From Deltaproteobacteria bacterium (GTDB lineage Bacteria; Bdellovibrionota; O2-12-FULL-43-9; JACQJE01), in contig JACQJE010000009.1 in the NCBI GenBank assembly GCA_016205125.1, positions 1 through 6,862 of the forward strand: a stretch of DNA of 6,862 nucleotides, in the 5' to 3' direction. The translations under genes and the position numbers were made by a program. Of the stretch, positions 1-5,839 are shown piece by piece. Positions within the stretch are counted from its first letter, which is position 1, and each line of letters begins with the position of its first letter. The notes beneath the pieces are model-generated. The model saw only the letters and a program-made list of their open reading frames with translations. It did no database searches and had not been told where the DNA came from.

Positions 1-108
1 GATTTTGATCTGTTCCGCTCTGGCAAGATCACTAAAGGTCATTTGAAATGCGAAGAAGAATAAAGCAAGATTCGCGATAGCCAATTTTCTTGTGGTTGAA
101 ACTTTCAT
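1..108 (-). CDS. Exported protein, N-terminal fragment (36 codons, runs off the window)
   Basis: The reverse strand opens with an ATG at 108 and stays open for 36 codons to the window edge. The translation starts MKVSTTRKLAIANLALFFF and has the three parts of a Sec signal peptide: a basic start (K2, R7, K8), a hydrophobic core at about residues 9-25, and an A-R-A motif at 29-31 followed by EQ, so signal peptidase I would cut after A31. The mature protein is therefore periplasmic or outer-membrane, but only five mature residues are visible and no function can be given. A Shine-Dalgarno GGAG (115-118) sits 6 bases before the ATG, which supports the start. The insertion sequence ends at 122, only 13 bases upstream of the start codon, so the gene keeps its ribosome site but has been separated from whatever promoter lay further upstream. 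It was too short and incomplete for routine ORF calling. Confidence 0.72.
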   Translation of the reverse strand, partial: MKVSTTRKLAIANLALFFFAFQMTFSDLARAEQIKI

Positions 109-121
109 TTTAAACTCCAGG

Positions 122-140
122 CCACTGCTGTCCCAACGTT
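122..140 (+). repeat. Left terminal inverted repeat of the IS
   Basis: The 19 bases CCACTGCTGTCCCAACGTT are the exact reverse complement of 1432-1450. The match stops at both outer and inner flanking bases (121 and 141), so these are the limits of the perfect repeat. The true element end could be a base or two inside this if chance flank identity extended it. The last two bases are part of the transposase stop codon. Confidence 0.93.
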
Positions 141-1305
141 ATTCAAACAGATTCAGCTGGTTGGTGGAAGCAAGTGTGTTTTGCGCCGACTCGGATAATG
201 TAAGCAGTTGATTTAGCGGCGCTCGTTCGAACATGGTCAAGCTCAGGATCTGTAGGATTCCATAAAGACTTGCTGAGAGGTTGAGCCGTTTTTTGATGAT
301 GGCAACCAGAACATAGACTGACACAGCGATCCAGATTTGCGTTTTGACTGCGTTCTCACTGGTACCAAAGAATGCTTTGATGCGAAGGTGCTGTTTGATC
401 CACTTGAAGAACAACTCGATTTGCCAACGCAACTGATAGAGTCGTGTGATGGTGAGAGCGGGCAGAGTGAAGTTGTTCGTCAGAAACACAAGGTTTTTTC
501 CTGTTTTGGGATCTTTGAATTTGATCCGGCGCAACGGCGTTTCGAAGTCTTGGCGGGAGTAAAAACCAGTCAGCATGACCGTCTGATCGCAGATCAGTCC
601 TGTGTTTCGATCTACCGGATGTGAGTAGCGGCGCTGGGCTTTGAGATTGGCTTTAGCGCGGATGACGAAGAAGCTTCCCGCTTGGTCGAGTTTGGCAAGG
701 CGCTCGAAATCAACGTAGGCTCGATCCATCACGTAGAAGGCCCCCGGTTCGGGCACAAGGTGGTCGAGAATATTGACTTCGTGGAACTTGCCATCGCTGA
801 TAAAGATGAAAGAAGGGATGTTGCCGCGAAGATCCAGGAGCGTGTGTAGCTTGATTGCCGCTTTGGTCGAGCGAAACGGAGCCCATGGAAAAACCGACAA
901 GCAGAGATCGATCGTAGTCGCATCGAGCGCGTAGACCGTCTCTTTCAACTCAACACCAAAGGGCTCCTCAGCGTAGAGTTGGCGGGCAGTGGCGATCAGA
1001 TTCTGTGCGAGGTGGTAGTAGATTCTCCAGTCGCGAGTCGCATTGGCGTTGGCAAGTGTATTACGCGCTACTTTACCTCGAACACCAAGGTGATAAAGCT
1101 TTGAGGACTGAGCTCGCAAACAAACTTCGATATCCCGCAAGCTCTCTCGATAAGTCAATTGCGCGAACGCCATACACAGATACTGATCGAGACAGGAGAA
1201 CGATTTGACCTTGTGCTCACCACCGTAGCGCGCAACACATCGGCGAAAAGTATGAAGCGGCAAATAATCCATTATTTGCGAAAAAACCAGTTTGCCTGTG
1301 TACAT
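139..1305 (-). CDS. IS4-family DDE transposase, 388 aa
   Basis: This protein catalyses cut-and-paste movement of the surrounding IS by cutting and joining at the inverted repeats. The N-terminal part (about residues 1-75, starting MYTGKLVFSQIMDYLPL) matches the small N-terminal domain typical of this IS4 subgroup (DUF4372-like, from memory of the family). The catalytic core follows: first Asp at D128 (ALDATTID), second at D194 (VMDRAYVDF), and the glutamate E297 within the IS4 signature Y290-x2-R293-x3-E297-x6-K304. All catalytic residues are present and no frameshift is seen, so it should be active. An ATG at 1374 is in frame and would add 23 residues. I prefer 1305 because a strong GGGGGAG (1312-1318) stands 6 bases before it and because family members begin at this MxxGKxVFSQ sequence. 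The gene ends inside the left inverted repeat. Confidence 0.95.
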   Translation of the reverse strand: MYTGKLVFSQIMDYLPLHTFRRCVARYGGEHKVKSFSCLDQYLCMAFAQLTYRESLRDIEVCLRAQSSKLYHLGVRGKVARNTLANANATRDWRIYYHLAQNLIATARQLYAEEPFGVELKETVYALDATTIDLCLSVFPWAPFRSTKAAIKLHTLLDLRGNIPSFIFISDGKFHEVNILDHLVPEPGAFYVMDRAYVDFERLAKLDQAGSFFVIRAKANLKAQRRYSHPVDRNTGLICDQTVMLTGFYSRQDFETPLRRIKFKDPKTGKNLVFLTNNFTLPALTITRLYQLRWQIELFFKWIKQHLRIKAFFGTSENAVKTQIWIAVSVYVLVAIIKKRLNLSASLYGILQILSLTMFERAPLNQLLTLSESAQNTLASTNQLNLFE

Positions 1306-1311
1306 CAATTT

Positions 1312-1318
1312 CTCCCCC
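1312..1318 (-). promoter_or_regulatory. Ribosome binding site that fixes the transposase start
   Basis: On the minus strand this reads GGGGGAG and is 6 bases before the ATG at 1305. It decides between that start and the in-frame ATG at 1374, which would give a longer N-terminus unlike the family. Confidence 0.7.
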
Positions 1319-1431
1319 GCAAAAAATCCATTTCGCAGGGTTGCAAACCGCAGACCATACTTCAAGTCGATCACAGGCTAAAATGCTTCTTTCTTTTGGT
1401 ATTTTAAGCTGTTATCGGAAAAACATTAAGC

Positions 1432-1450
1432 AACGTTGGGACAGCAGTGG
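1432..1450 (-). repeat. Right terminal inverted repeat of the IS
   Basis: This is the perfect 19-base inverted partner of 122-140. It lies upstream of the transposase gene, and the sequence beyond it (from 1451) is the spacer behind the membrane-protein gene that ends at 1540. Confidence 0.93.
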
Positions 1451-1539
1451 GAAGAAGTGAGAAAAAAAGAATGGAAGCCATAAAGCGAATAATCTTAGGA
1501 CTACTGCGTTCAGATAACATACGTGAGTTGCTGATTTTC

Positions 1540-1941
1540 TTACTTCAGCCACCATGCTGCAGCAATCCCCCACACGGCATTTGCGATAAGAGCAAAGAGG
1601 GGAGTCAATTTCCCTAATTGTAAGCCGGCAAATCCTTTCTTTGCCTGATATGGAAAGACTACGAAGAGAACGCTGAGCGTTGGGCCAAGACTAAACAAAA
1701 GCCCTCTCCAGAGCCATTGTTCTTCAAGAATGGGGAGGAGGAAGAGAAAACCCCAGAGACCGCCCCAGACAATTCTGGGATAAAGCCACTGTTTCGTCCA
1801 GGATGGGGCGATTTGAACGCGCATCAATTTCGAAACGCCTGATTTGCCCATTCCCCAGACGAAAATGCTATTTGCGAGACCGCCGACACATCCTGCCGCA
1901 AAGGTTATACTGATGGACAGGGGCCACCAGAAAGATTCCAT
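1540..1941 (-). CDS. Conserved four-helix membrane protein, 133 aa, function unknown
   Basis: This is a small integral inner-membrane protein with about four hydrophobic segments, at residues 7-30, 55-73, 78-97 and 111-132. It is rich in Trp and Gly, with a run WGGLWGFLFLLP (59-70) and later SLGPT, VVFP and NAVWG. The pattern resembles a family of uncharacterised bacterial membrane proteins that I recognise by style but cannot name, so I give no function. No catalytic motif, signal-peptidase site or large soluble domain is visible. The start is well supported: AAAGGAGA (1947-1954) gives a GGAG exactly 6 bases before the ATG. That site and the start codon lie inside the end of the preceding small gene (37-bp overlap), so translation is probably coupled to it. 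On the far side, 89 bases separate its stop from the insertion sequence. Confidence 0.85.
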   Translation of the reverse strand: MESFWWPLSISITFAAGCVGGLANSIFVWGMGKSGVSKLMRVQIAPSWTKQWLYPRIVWGGLWGFLFLLPILEEQWLWRGLLFSLGPTLSVLFVVFPYQAKKGFAGLQLGKLTPLFALIANAVWGIAAAWWLK

Positions 1942-2168
1942 GTTGATCTCCTTTCATCTATTTTGGTTCGAGTTTTCTGCGATAGCTGGTTTCTGAGAAG
2001 CTCTTGAATCATCATTAACCACTCAATACGCTGAGAGGGTGTCAATTGGCTAGCTCGTTTGAGATCTTCCGCCGTCAAATAAGTTGCCAATGTTTGCGGT
2101 GGCAAAAGAACATCTGGGTTTGGACAAGCATTATTTGCTTTTTTTAATTTTTCTGAGGGAGCGGGCAT
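1905..2168 (-). CDS. Small helical protein paired with the nucleotidyltransferase, 87 aa
   Basis: I do not recognise a named family. The N-terminal 27 residues are Pro/Lys-rich and probably flexible. Residues 28-66 (including LTAEDLKRASQLTPSQRIEW) look like two amphipathic helices. The LTPSQRIEWL type of motif is reminiscent, from memory, of short proteins encoded beside small nucleotidyltransferases, where a helix-rich partner is common. The C-terminal tail after about residue 74 is read through the ribosome site and first codons of the membrane-protein gene and is probably not structured. The gene overlaps the nucleotidyltransferase by 38 bases (2131-2168) and the membrane-protein gene by 37 bases, which suggests one transcript with coupled translation. 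An AGGA (2177-2180) is 8 bases before the ATG. It might be an antitoxin or cofactor for the nucleotidyltransferase, but that is inference from position. A later start cannot be excluded. Confidence 0.68.
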   Translation of the reverse strand: MPAPSEKLKKANNACPNPDVLLPPQTLATYLTAEDLKRASQLTPSQRIEWLMMIQELLRNQLSQKTRTKIDERRSTWNLSGGPCPSV

Positions 2169-2628
2169 CTGCTAGGTCCTTTTCTCTATCTGATTTCGCT
2201 TTCAGTTCGATTAATTTCTTTAACGTGATGATAGGGCACCTGACGCCCAAAAAAAACATTTCGACGATCTCTTCATCCTTCAATTCGGCATTTTCGTCAA
2301 TCATGAGATCAATAACAAGATAAGGTTGCTTGGCGTGATAGAACGTCAAGGCTCTCGCATGTTTTTCTTGTGCAATCTGTTTTAGCCTTGTCGGATTCAC
2401 GAAATCACTTTTCAAAACAGGTTGTTGTATTTTAAAATCGAGTTGTTTGAGGATTTCCCATGCTTTTTTAAGGTCGTGTGTGTTAAGTGTAATGGCCAAG
2501 TCCAGATCCATTGTCAGGCGCATTGCACCATGTGCTACTACTGCAAAACCTCCCACAATAGCATAGCGAATTTGTGAGGATGAGAATGCCCGTAGAACAT
2601 CACTATAAGTAAGGTTTTTCTCGCTCAT
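2131..2628 (-). CDS. MNT-fold nucleotidyltransferase, 165 aa
   Basis: The protein belongs to the polymerase-beta-type nucleotidyltransferase superfamily, probably the AbiEii/DUF6036-like branch. Enzymes of this fold move a nucleotide from an NTP onto a protein, RNA or small molecule; the target here is unknown. Seen directly: GGFAVVAHG (26-34), R37 and T39 leading to the metal-binding pair D41-x-D43 (TMDLD), and a third acidic strand VIDLMID with D107. The C-terminal KLIELKAKSDREKDLADARSL (138-158) is the usual helical end of the family. All catalytic carboxylates are present. The ATG at 2628 was chosen because the conserved domain begins just after it, but it has no clear ribosome site. An in-frame ATG at 2685 has GAGG (2692-2695) 6 bases upstream and would add 19 residues. 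It is the first gene of an overlapping set with the 87-residue protein and the membrane protein. Confidence 0.85.
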   Translation of the reverse strand: MSEKNLTYSDVLRAFSSSQIRYAIVGGFAVVAHGAMRLTMDLDLAITLNTHDLKKAWEILKQLDFKIQQPVLKSDFVNPTRLKQIAQEKHARALTFYHAKQPYLVIDLMIDENAELKDEEIVEMFFLGVRCPIITLKKLIELKAKSDREKDLADARSLRKIKKSK

Positions 2629-2676
2629 TGCGGCAAGTCTAATAGAAGCTGCATTTTCTGGCAATCGAGGAAAAAA

Positions 2677-3618
2677 ATGTCTCATGGGATACCTCAGGAA
2701 TTTATCGATCGGATCGAAGCGATCATTCCGATCTACTATAAAACGAGGTTTTGGAATCTCCTCTCGAAGGAAAAGGAAACGACCTTTCGTGTCAATCCCC
2801 TTCGCACGACACCCCAAAAGGTCCTGGAGACTTTAGAGCGGGACCGGTTCCGGCTGAAAAGGGTCGACTGGTACCCGGGTGCATTTATCCTGATGAAGGG
2901 GCGCCAGAAGGATCTGGAGAAAACCGGGCTTTATCAGAATGGGCAAATTTATATTCAGAACCTCTCCAGCATGGTTCCACCTCTTGTTCTCGATCCAAAG
3001 CCGGGCGAAAGAGTGCTTGATATCGCGGCCGCGCCGGGGAGCAAAACGACGCAAATGGCCGGTTTAATGCGGGGGTCTGGAAAGATTGTTGCAATAGACT
3101 CAGATCGTATTCGCTGTGAGCGGTTAAGAGCGAATGTCGAGCGCCTTGGGGCTCTTAATGTGGAAGTGCTACGTGATTTTGGAGAGCGGTATGGGAAAAG
3201 GAATCCAGAGTCTTTTGATAGGATTCTGGTCGATGCACCGTGTTCCTCTGAGGGCCAGTTTTGTCTGAAAAATCCGGGTACTTTTCTCTACTGGAAACTC
3301 TCTCGCGTTTATGAAGCAGTAAAGATGCAAAAAAAGCTTCTTACTGCGGCTTTTACAGCTCTTAAAAAGGGGGGAACTCTCGTCTATTCGACCTGCACCT
3401 TTGCTCCGGAGGAGAATGAAGGGGTCTTGGACTGGCTCTTGTCTCAGCATGGATCAGATGTCCGAATACTGCCGATCGAGCTCCCCTTTTCCAATCAGAC
3501 GGCGCCCCTATCGCAGTGGGATGGGAAAATCTTTCATCCCGCTGTAAGCCGCGCGAAAAGGATCCTCCCTACGGAGACGATGGAAGGCTTCTTCCTGGCA
3601 AAAATAGTGAAACAGTAA
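2677..3618 (+). CDS. RsmB/NOP2/Sun-family RNA (cytosine-C5) methyltransferase, 313 aa
   Basis: This cytoplasmic enzyme transfers a methyl group from S-adenosylmethionine to C5 of a cytosine in rRNA or tRNA; the exact base cannot be told. The N-terminal region holds FRVNPLR (37-43), typical of the family's RNA-contacting part. The Rossmann-type SAM site is DIAAAPGSKT (115-124), with the ribose-binding acidic D141 after the next strand. Motif IV DAPC (186-189) and motif VI STC (238-240) carry the two cysteines, C189 and C240; in this family the motif VI cysteine attacks the base and the motif IV cysteine helps release it. The end GFFLAKIVK is also typical. There is no NusB-like domain as in RsmB and no C-terminal PUA extension as in RsmF, so it is a minimal NOL1/NOP2/Sun-type methylase and I give no symbol. 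GAGG (2667-2670) lies 6 bases before the ATG. The gene is divergent from the nucleotidyltransferase. Confidence 0.95.
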   Translation: MSHGIPQEFIDRIEAIIPIYYKTRFWNLLSKEKETTFRVNPLRTTPQKVLETLERDRFRLKRVDWYPGAFILMKGRQKDLEKTGLYQNGQIYIQNLSSMVPPLVLDPKPGERVLDIAAAPGSKTTQMAGLMRGSGKIVAIDSDRIRCERLRANVERLGALNVEVLRDFGERYGKRNPESFDRILVDAPCSSEGQFCLKNPGTFLYWKLSRVYEAVKMQKKLLTAAFTALKKGGTLVYSTCTFAPEENEGVLDWLLSQHGSDVRILPIELPFSNQTAPLSQWDGKIFHPAVSRAKRILPTETMEGFFLAKIVKQ

Positions 3619-3633
3619 AGATTTCAATCTTTT
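3617..3633 (+). terminator. Weak A/T-rich hairpin after the RNA methyltransferase
   Basis: AAAGATT (3617-3623) and AATCTTT (3626-3632) are perfect inverted copies with TC between, followed by T and then GCTTTAAA. The stem overlaps the methyltransferase stop codon. The stem has only one G-C pair per arm and the T tract is short, so termination would be weak at best and read-through into the sensor gene is likely. Confidence 0.25.
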
Positions 3634-3681
3634 GCTTTAAATACCGATAAATGAATTGAAAGGGGGTAAAGGGACATTCTC

Positions 3682-5742
3682 ATGACAGCCGAAGTACAGC
3701 TTTTAAGAGAAAAGTTTCCAAGCCGTTTTCTCACAGTCGCTTTCGTCCTGACCGCTATCGGTTTATTTGGGTTGGTTCGCAACATCTATTTCTCCTATAA
3801 GTCGGTTCGCATTACTCACGAGCAGAATTTGCGCATTCGCGAGCTTTACGGCGTCATCATTCATCTGGATGAAGTTCTCACCATGTCAGCCAAAATGGCT
3901 GCTGCCACCGGAGATCTTCGATGGGAAGAGCGCTATTTGAGCTTCGAACCCCATTTGGATGCGGCGATCAAAGAGGCTAAAAAGCTCGCACCTTACGCGT
4001 ATAGTGAAAAGGCGGTCGATATGACCGATGTGGCGAATCAGAAATTAGTGAAAATGGAAAAAAGATCCTTTGAACTGATCGGTGAAAACAAGCGGCAAGA
4101 AGCCATGGCGCTCTTATCGGGGAAAGAATATGAACAACAGAAGCAAATTTATAAGTTTGGAATCACGCGATTTGCAGGTCCCACTCTCGAGTTGCGCCTC
4201 CAGGAATTAAGAGGACAACTTGCTTATCTCAATGAAGCAATTTCAATGACGATCCGAATGGCCGTGACGACTCAGAATCGAGAGTGGAAGGAGAGATACG
4301 AGTTGTTCCAGCCCCAATTGTATGCTCTTTTGCGGGAGGCGGCAGAACTTGCTCCAAATCGTGGAATTGAAGAGGTGACGCGGCAACTCGAAGGAACCAA
4401 CCAAAAAATAATTGCTCTTGATGAGCAAGCGCTCATGTTTCTTGAAAAGGGACGTGTCGAAGAGGCGAGAGACGCCGTTTTGAGTAGTGACTATGAAGAA
4501 TTAAAGCGGGAAAATGCTGGAAAAATCGCGCGTTTTAACCTTCTGATCCACAAATATGCAGACTCACTAGTAGAAAGTTCCCGAAATAAGACCCTCCTTT
4601 CGATGTTTGCCGCGGCAGTGATTGTGATTGCTCTCCTGATGGCGTGGTTGGCGGTTGTTCAAGCGCTGCGGCGCTGGCGCCTTGCGATCATGGAAAATCA
4701 TAGAAAACTCTATCTTCGGACGACAGAGTTAGCGGAGTTAAACCGTTCTCTGGATCAGAGGATATCCGAGAAGACGACAAAACTGAGAAAAGCCAACGAG
4801 CGCTTGGAAAGAGAAGTTGCGGAAAGAAGGACGATGGAGGCCGCCTTGCGGCTGATTGTCGAAGAGATCTCGGCTGTCATGGGGGAAGCTTTTTTCAAGA
4901 TGTTAGTCTCTTCGCTCTCTAAAATTCTGGAAGTTCGTTATGCAATCATCACAGAGATCACGGATTTCGAGAGGCGGCGAGTGAGAACTTTGGCCGTCTG
5001 GATGGGAGATAGTTTTGGAGAGAATTTTGAGTATAGCCTTGAAGGAACACCCTGTGAGAATGTGGTGGGCCGCATGCGATGTTTTTACCAGGAGCGGGTG
5101 CGGGAGCTTTTCCCCAACGATCCGTGGTTAGCTAAAATTGGGGCAGAAAGTTATCTTGGAATTCCGCTGTTTGATTTTAAAAACAATCCGATAGGGCATT
5201 TGGCCATTCTCGACACCAAATCGATGAGAGAAAATCCTCATCATGAAATGATCCTGAAAATGTTAGCGGCGAGAGCCTCTGCCGAAATGGAGAGAATGGC
5301 AGTGATGCTGGAACTTGAACAGCGGGAGGAGCGCGAAAGACTCATCATAGATACCGCCTATGATGCCTTTGTGTCGATCAATGCCAAAGGGGTTATTGTC
5401 GAATGGAACAAAAGGGCAGAGGAGATTTTTGGATGGACCCGGGAGGAAGCCTTGGGAATGACGATGGCTTCCTTACTCATTCCTCTGAAATACCGAATGG
5501 CCCATGAAAAGGGGATGCGCGCTTTCCTGGAGAAGGGAGAAGGCCCGGTCCTCAATAAACGGATTCATGTTTTGGCGCTTCGCCGGAGTGGAGCTGAATT
5601 CCCTGTTGAATTGACGATTGGTTCTCCAGTCCAGATGAAAGACGGATACATTTTTCACGCTTTTATTCGCGATCTGTCAGCAGAATCTCCAGCCCTTCCT
5701 TTAGAGGAAATCACGACACCCGGCGAGAAAAAAGCCGCATAG
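3682..5742 (+). CDS. Membrane sensor with duplicated extracytoplasmic domain, GAF and PAS, 686 aa
   Basis: This is a signal-sensing inner-membrane protein. Order of parts: a first membrane helix (about 15-36); an extracytoplasmic helical region (about 37-303) made of two tandem copies of one domain (50-164 and 171-285); a second membrane helix (about 304-327); a basic stretch and coiled coil (about 338-392, including LDQRISEKTTKLRKANERLE); a GAF-like domain (about 393-540, with EGTPCENVVG at 454-463 and YLGIPLFD at 491-498); and a PAS domain (about 550-666, with AFVSI, WNKRAEEIFGW and RRSGAEFPVEL). The chain then ends in a short polar tail. No histidine kinase, GGDEF, EAL, HTH or phosphatase domain follows. 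It may act by contact with a separate output protein, or it may have lost its output domain. AAAGGGA (3668-3674) is 7 bases before the ATG. The ligand is unknown. Confidence 0.92.
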   Translation: MTAEVQLLREKFPSRFLTVAFVLTAIGLFGLVRNIYFSYKSVRITHEQNLRIRELYGVIIHLDEVLTMSAKMAAATGDLRWEERYLSFEPHLDAAIKEAKKLAPYAYSEKAVDMTDVANQKLVKMEKRSFELIGENKRQEAMALLSGKEYEQQKQIYKFGITRFAGPTLELRLQELRGQLAYLNEAISMTIRMAVTTQNREWKERYELFQPQLYALLREAAELAPNRGIEEVTRQLEGTNQKIIALDEQALMFLEKGRVEEARDAVLSSDYEELKRENAGKIARFNLLIHKYADSLVESSRNKTLLSMFAAAVIVIALLMAWLAVVQALRRWRLAIMENHRKLYLRTTELAELNRSLDQRISEKTTKLRKANERLEREVAERRTMEAALRLIVEEISAVMGEAFFKMLVSSLSKILEVRYAIITEITDFERRRVRTLAVWMGDSFGENFEYSLEGTPCENVVGRMRCFYQERVRELFPNDPWLAKIGAESYLGIPLFDFKNNPIGHLAILDTKSMRENPHHEMILKMLAARASAEMERMAVMLELEQREERERLIIDTAYDAFVSINAKGVIVEWNKRAEEIFGWTREEALGMTMASLLIPLKYRMAHEKGMRAFLEKGEGPVLNKRIHVLALRRSGAEFPVELTIGSPVQMKDGYIFHAFIRDLSAESPALPLEEITTPGEKKAA
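3831..4175 (+). repeat. Sensor domain copy 1 (residues 50-164)
   Basis: This is the first copy of a 115-residue helical domain. Landmarks are LRIREL at its start, W81-E-E-R-Y85, LAP (102-104), NQK (119-121) and ITRF at its end. It aligns without a gap with residues 171-285. By hand count about 36 of 115 positions are identical (about 31 percent), so the duplication is visible at protein level but old at DNA level. Confidence 0.8.
4194..4538 (+). repeat. Sensor domain copy 2 (residues 171-285)
   Basis: This is the second copy, offset by exactly 121 residues. The matching landmarks are LRLQEL, W202-K-E-R-Y206, LAP (223-225), NQK (240-242) and IARF. Only six residues separate it from copy 1, so the two domains are stacked directly one after the other between the two membrane helices. 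Confidence 0.8.
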
Positions 5743-5774
5743 CCGTCCCGTCCCGAGAAGGTGGATCAAGGAAG

Positions 5775-5803
5775 TTGACGCCTCTTTTTCTTCATGCAAA
5801 AGT
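5775..5803 (+). promoter_or_regulatory. Weak candidate promoter upstream of the dehydrogenase
   Basis: TTGACG (5775-5780) matches the sigma-70 -35 consensus at five of six positions. At 17 bases downstream the hexamer is AAAAGT, a poor -10, so only half the promoter is convincing. It lies in the 97-base gap between the sensor stop and the dehydrogenase start, the place where a separate promoter for the dehydrogenase would be expected. Confidence 0.25.
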
Positions 5804-5839
5804 GACCTCGATCTGAGGAATGTAAAGAATGGGGTCGAG

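Larger units (their letters stand above)
122..1450 (-). mobile_element. Complete IS4-family insertion sequence, 1329 bp
   Basis: The element is bounded by perfect 19-bp inverted repeats at 122-140 and 1432-1450 and contains one intact transposase gene read on the minus strand. The transposase stop codon (139-141) overlaps the inner end of the left repeat, so the coding part fills the element tightly on that side. On the other side there is a leader of about 126 bases between the right repeat and the transposase start. It holds a TAAAAT hexamer (1401-1406, minus strand) that could be a -10 element, without a convincing -35. No matching direct repeat flanks the two ends: the left flank ends in ACTCCAGG and the right flank begins GAAGAAGT. 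Intact ends and an intact gene suggest recent arrival or an element that can still move. The family assignment rests on the transposase. Confidence 0.93.

Noticed and set aside
1306..1374. Longer transposase N-terminus starting at 1374.
   Set aside because: The start at 1305 has a strong ribosome site and gives the N-terminus usual for the family.
1462..1481. Possible minus-strand terminator behind the membrane-protein gene: ATGG-CTT-CCAT followed by a seven-T run.
   Set aside because: The stem is only 4 bp with a 3-base loop, too weak to call. The rest of the 89-base spacer (1451-1539) shows nothing else I can support.
2707..2733. Four GATC sites within 27 bases just inside the methyltransferase gene, suggestive of Dam-type methylation control.
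   Set aside because: They are explained by the codons for FIDRIEAIIPI and lie in coding sequence; no Dam system is seen here and the count is plausible by chance.
2629..2817. N-terminal extension of the nucleotidyltransferase frame up to 2817, giving 228 residues.
   Set aside because: The extension is antisense to the conserved start of the methyltransferase and does not resemble the nucleotidyltransferase fold; it is a chance open frame. Only the part to 2685 remains a possible alternative start.
3622..3651. TTTCAA ... GATAAA as a promoter for the sensor gene.
   Set aside because: Both hexamers match consensus poorly and the spacing is 18; not distinguishable from A/T-rich background.
5806..5818. 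CCTC-GATCT-GAGG inverted repeat before the dehydrogenase as an operator or hairpin.
   Set aside because: A 4-bp stem is expected by chance, and no matching second site is present.
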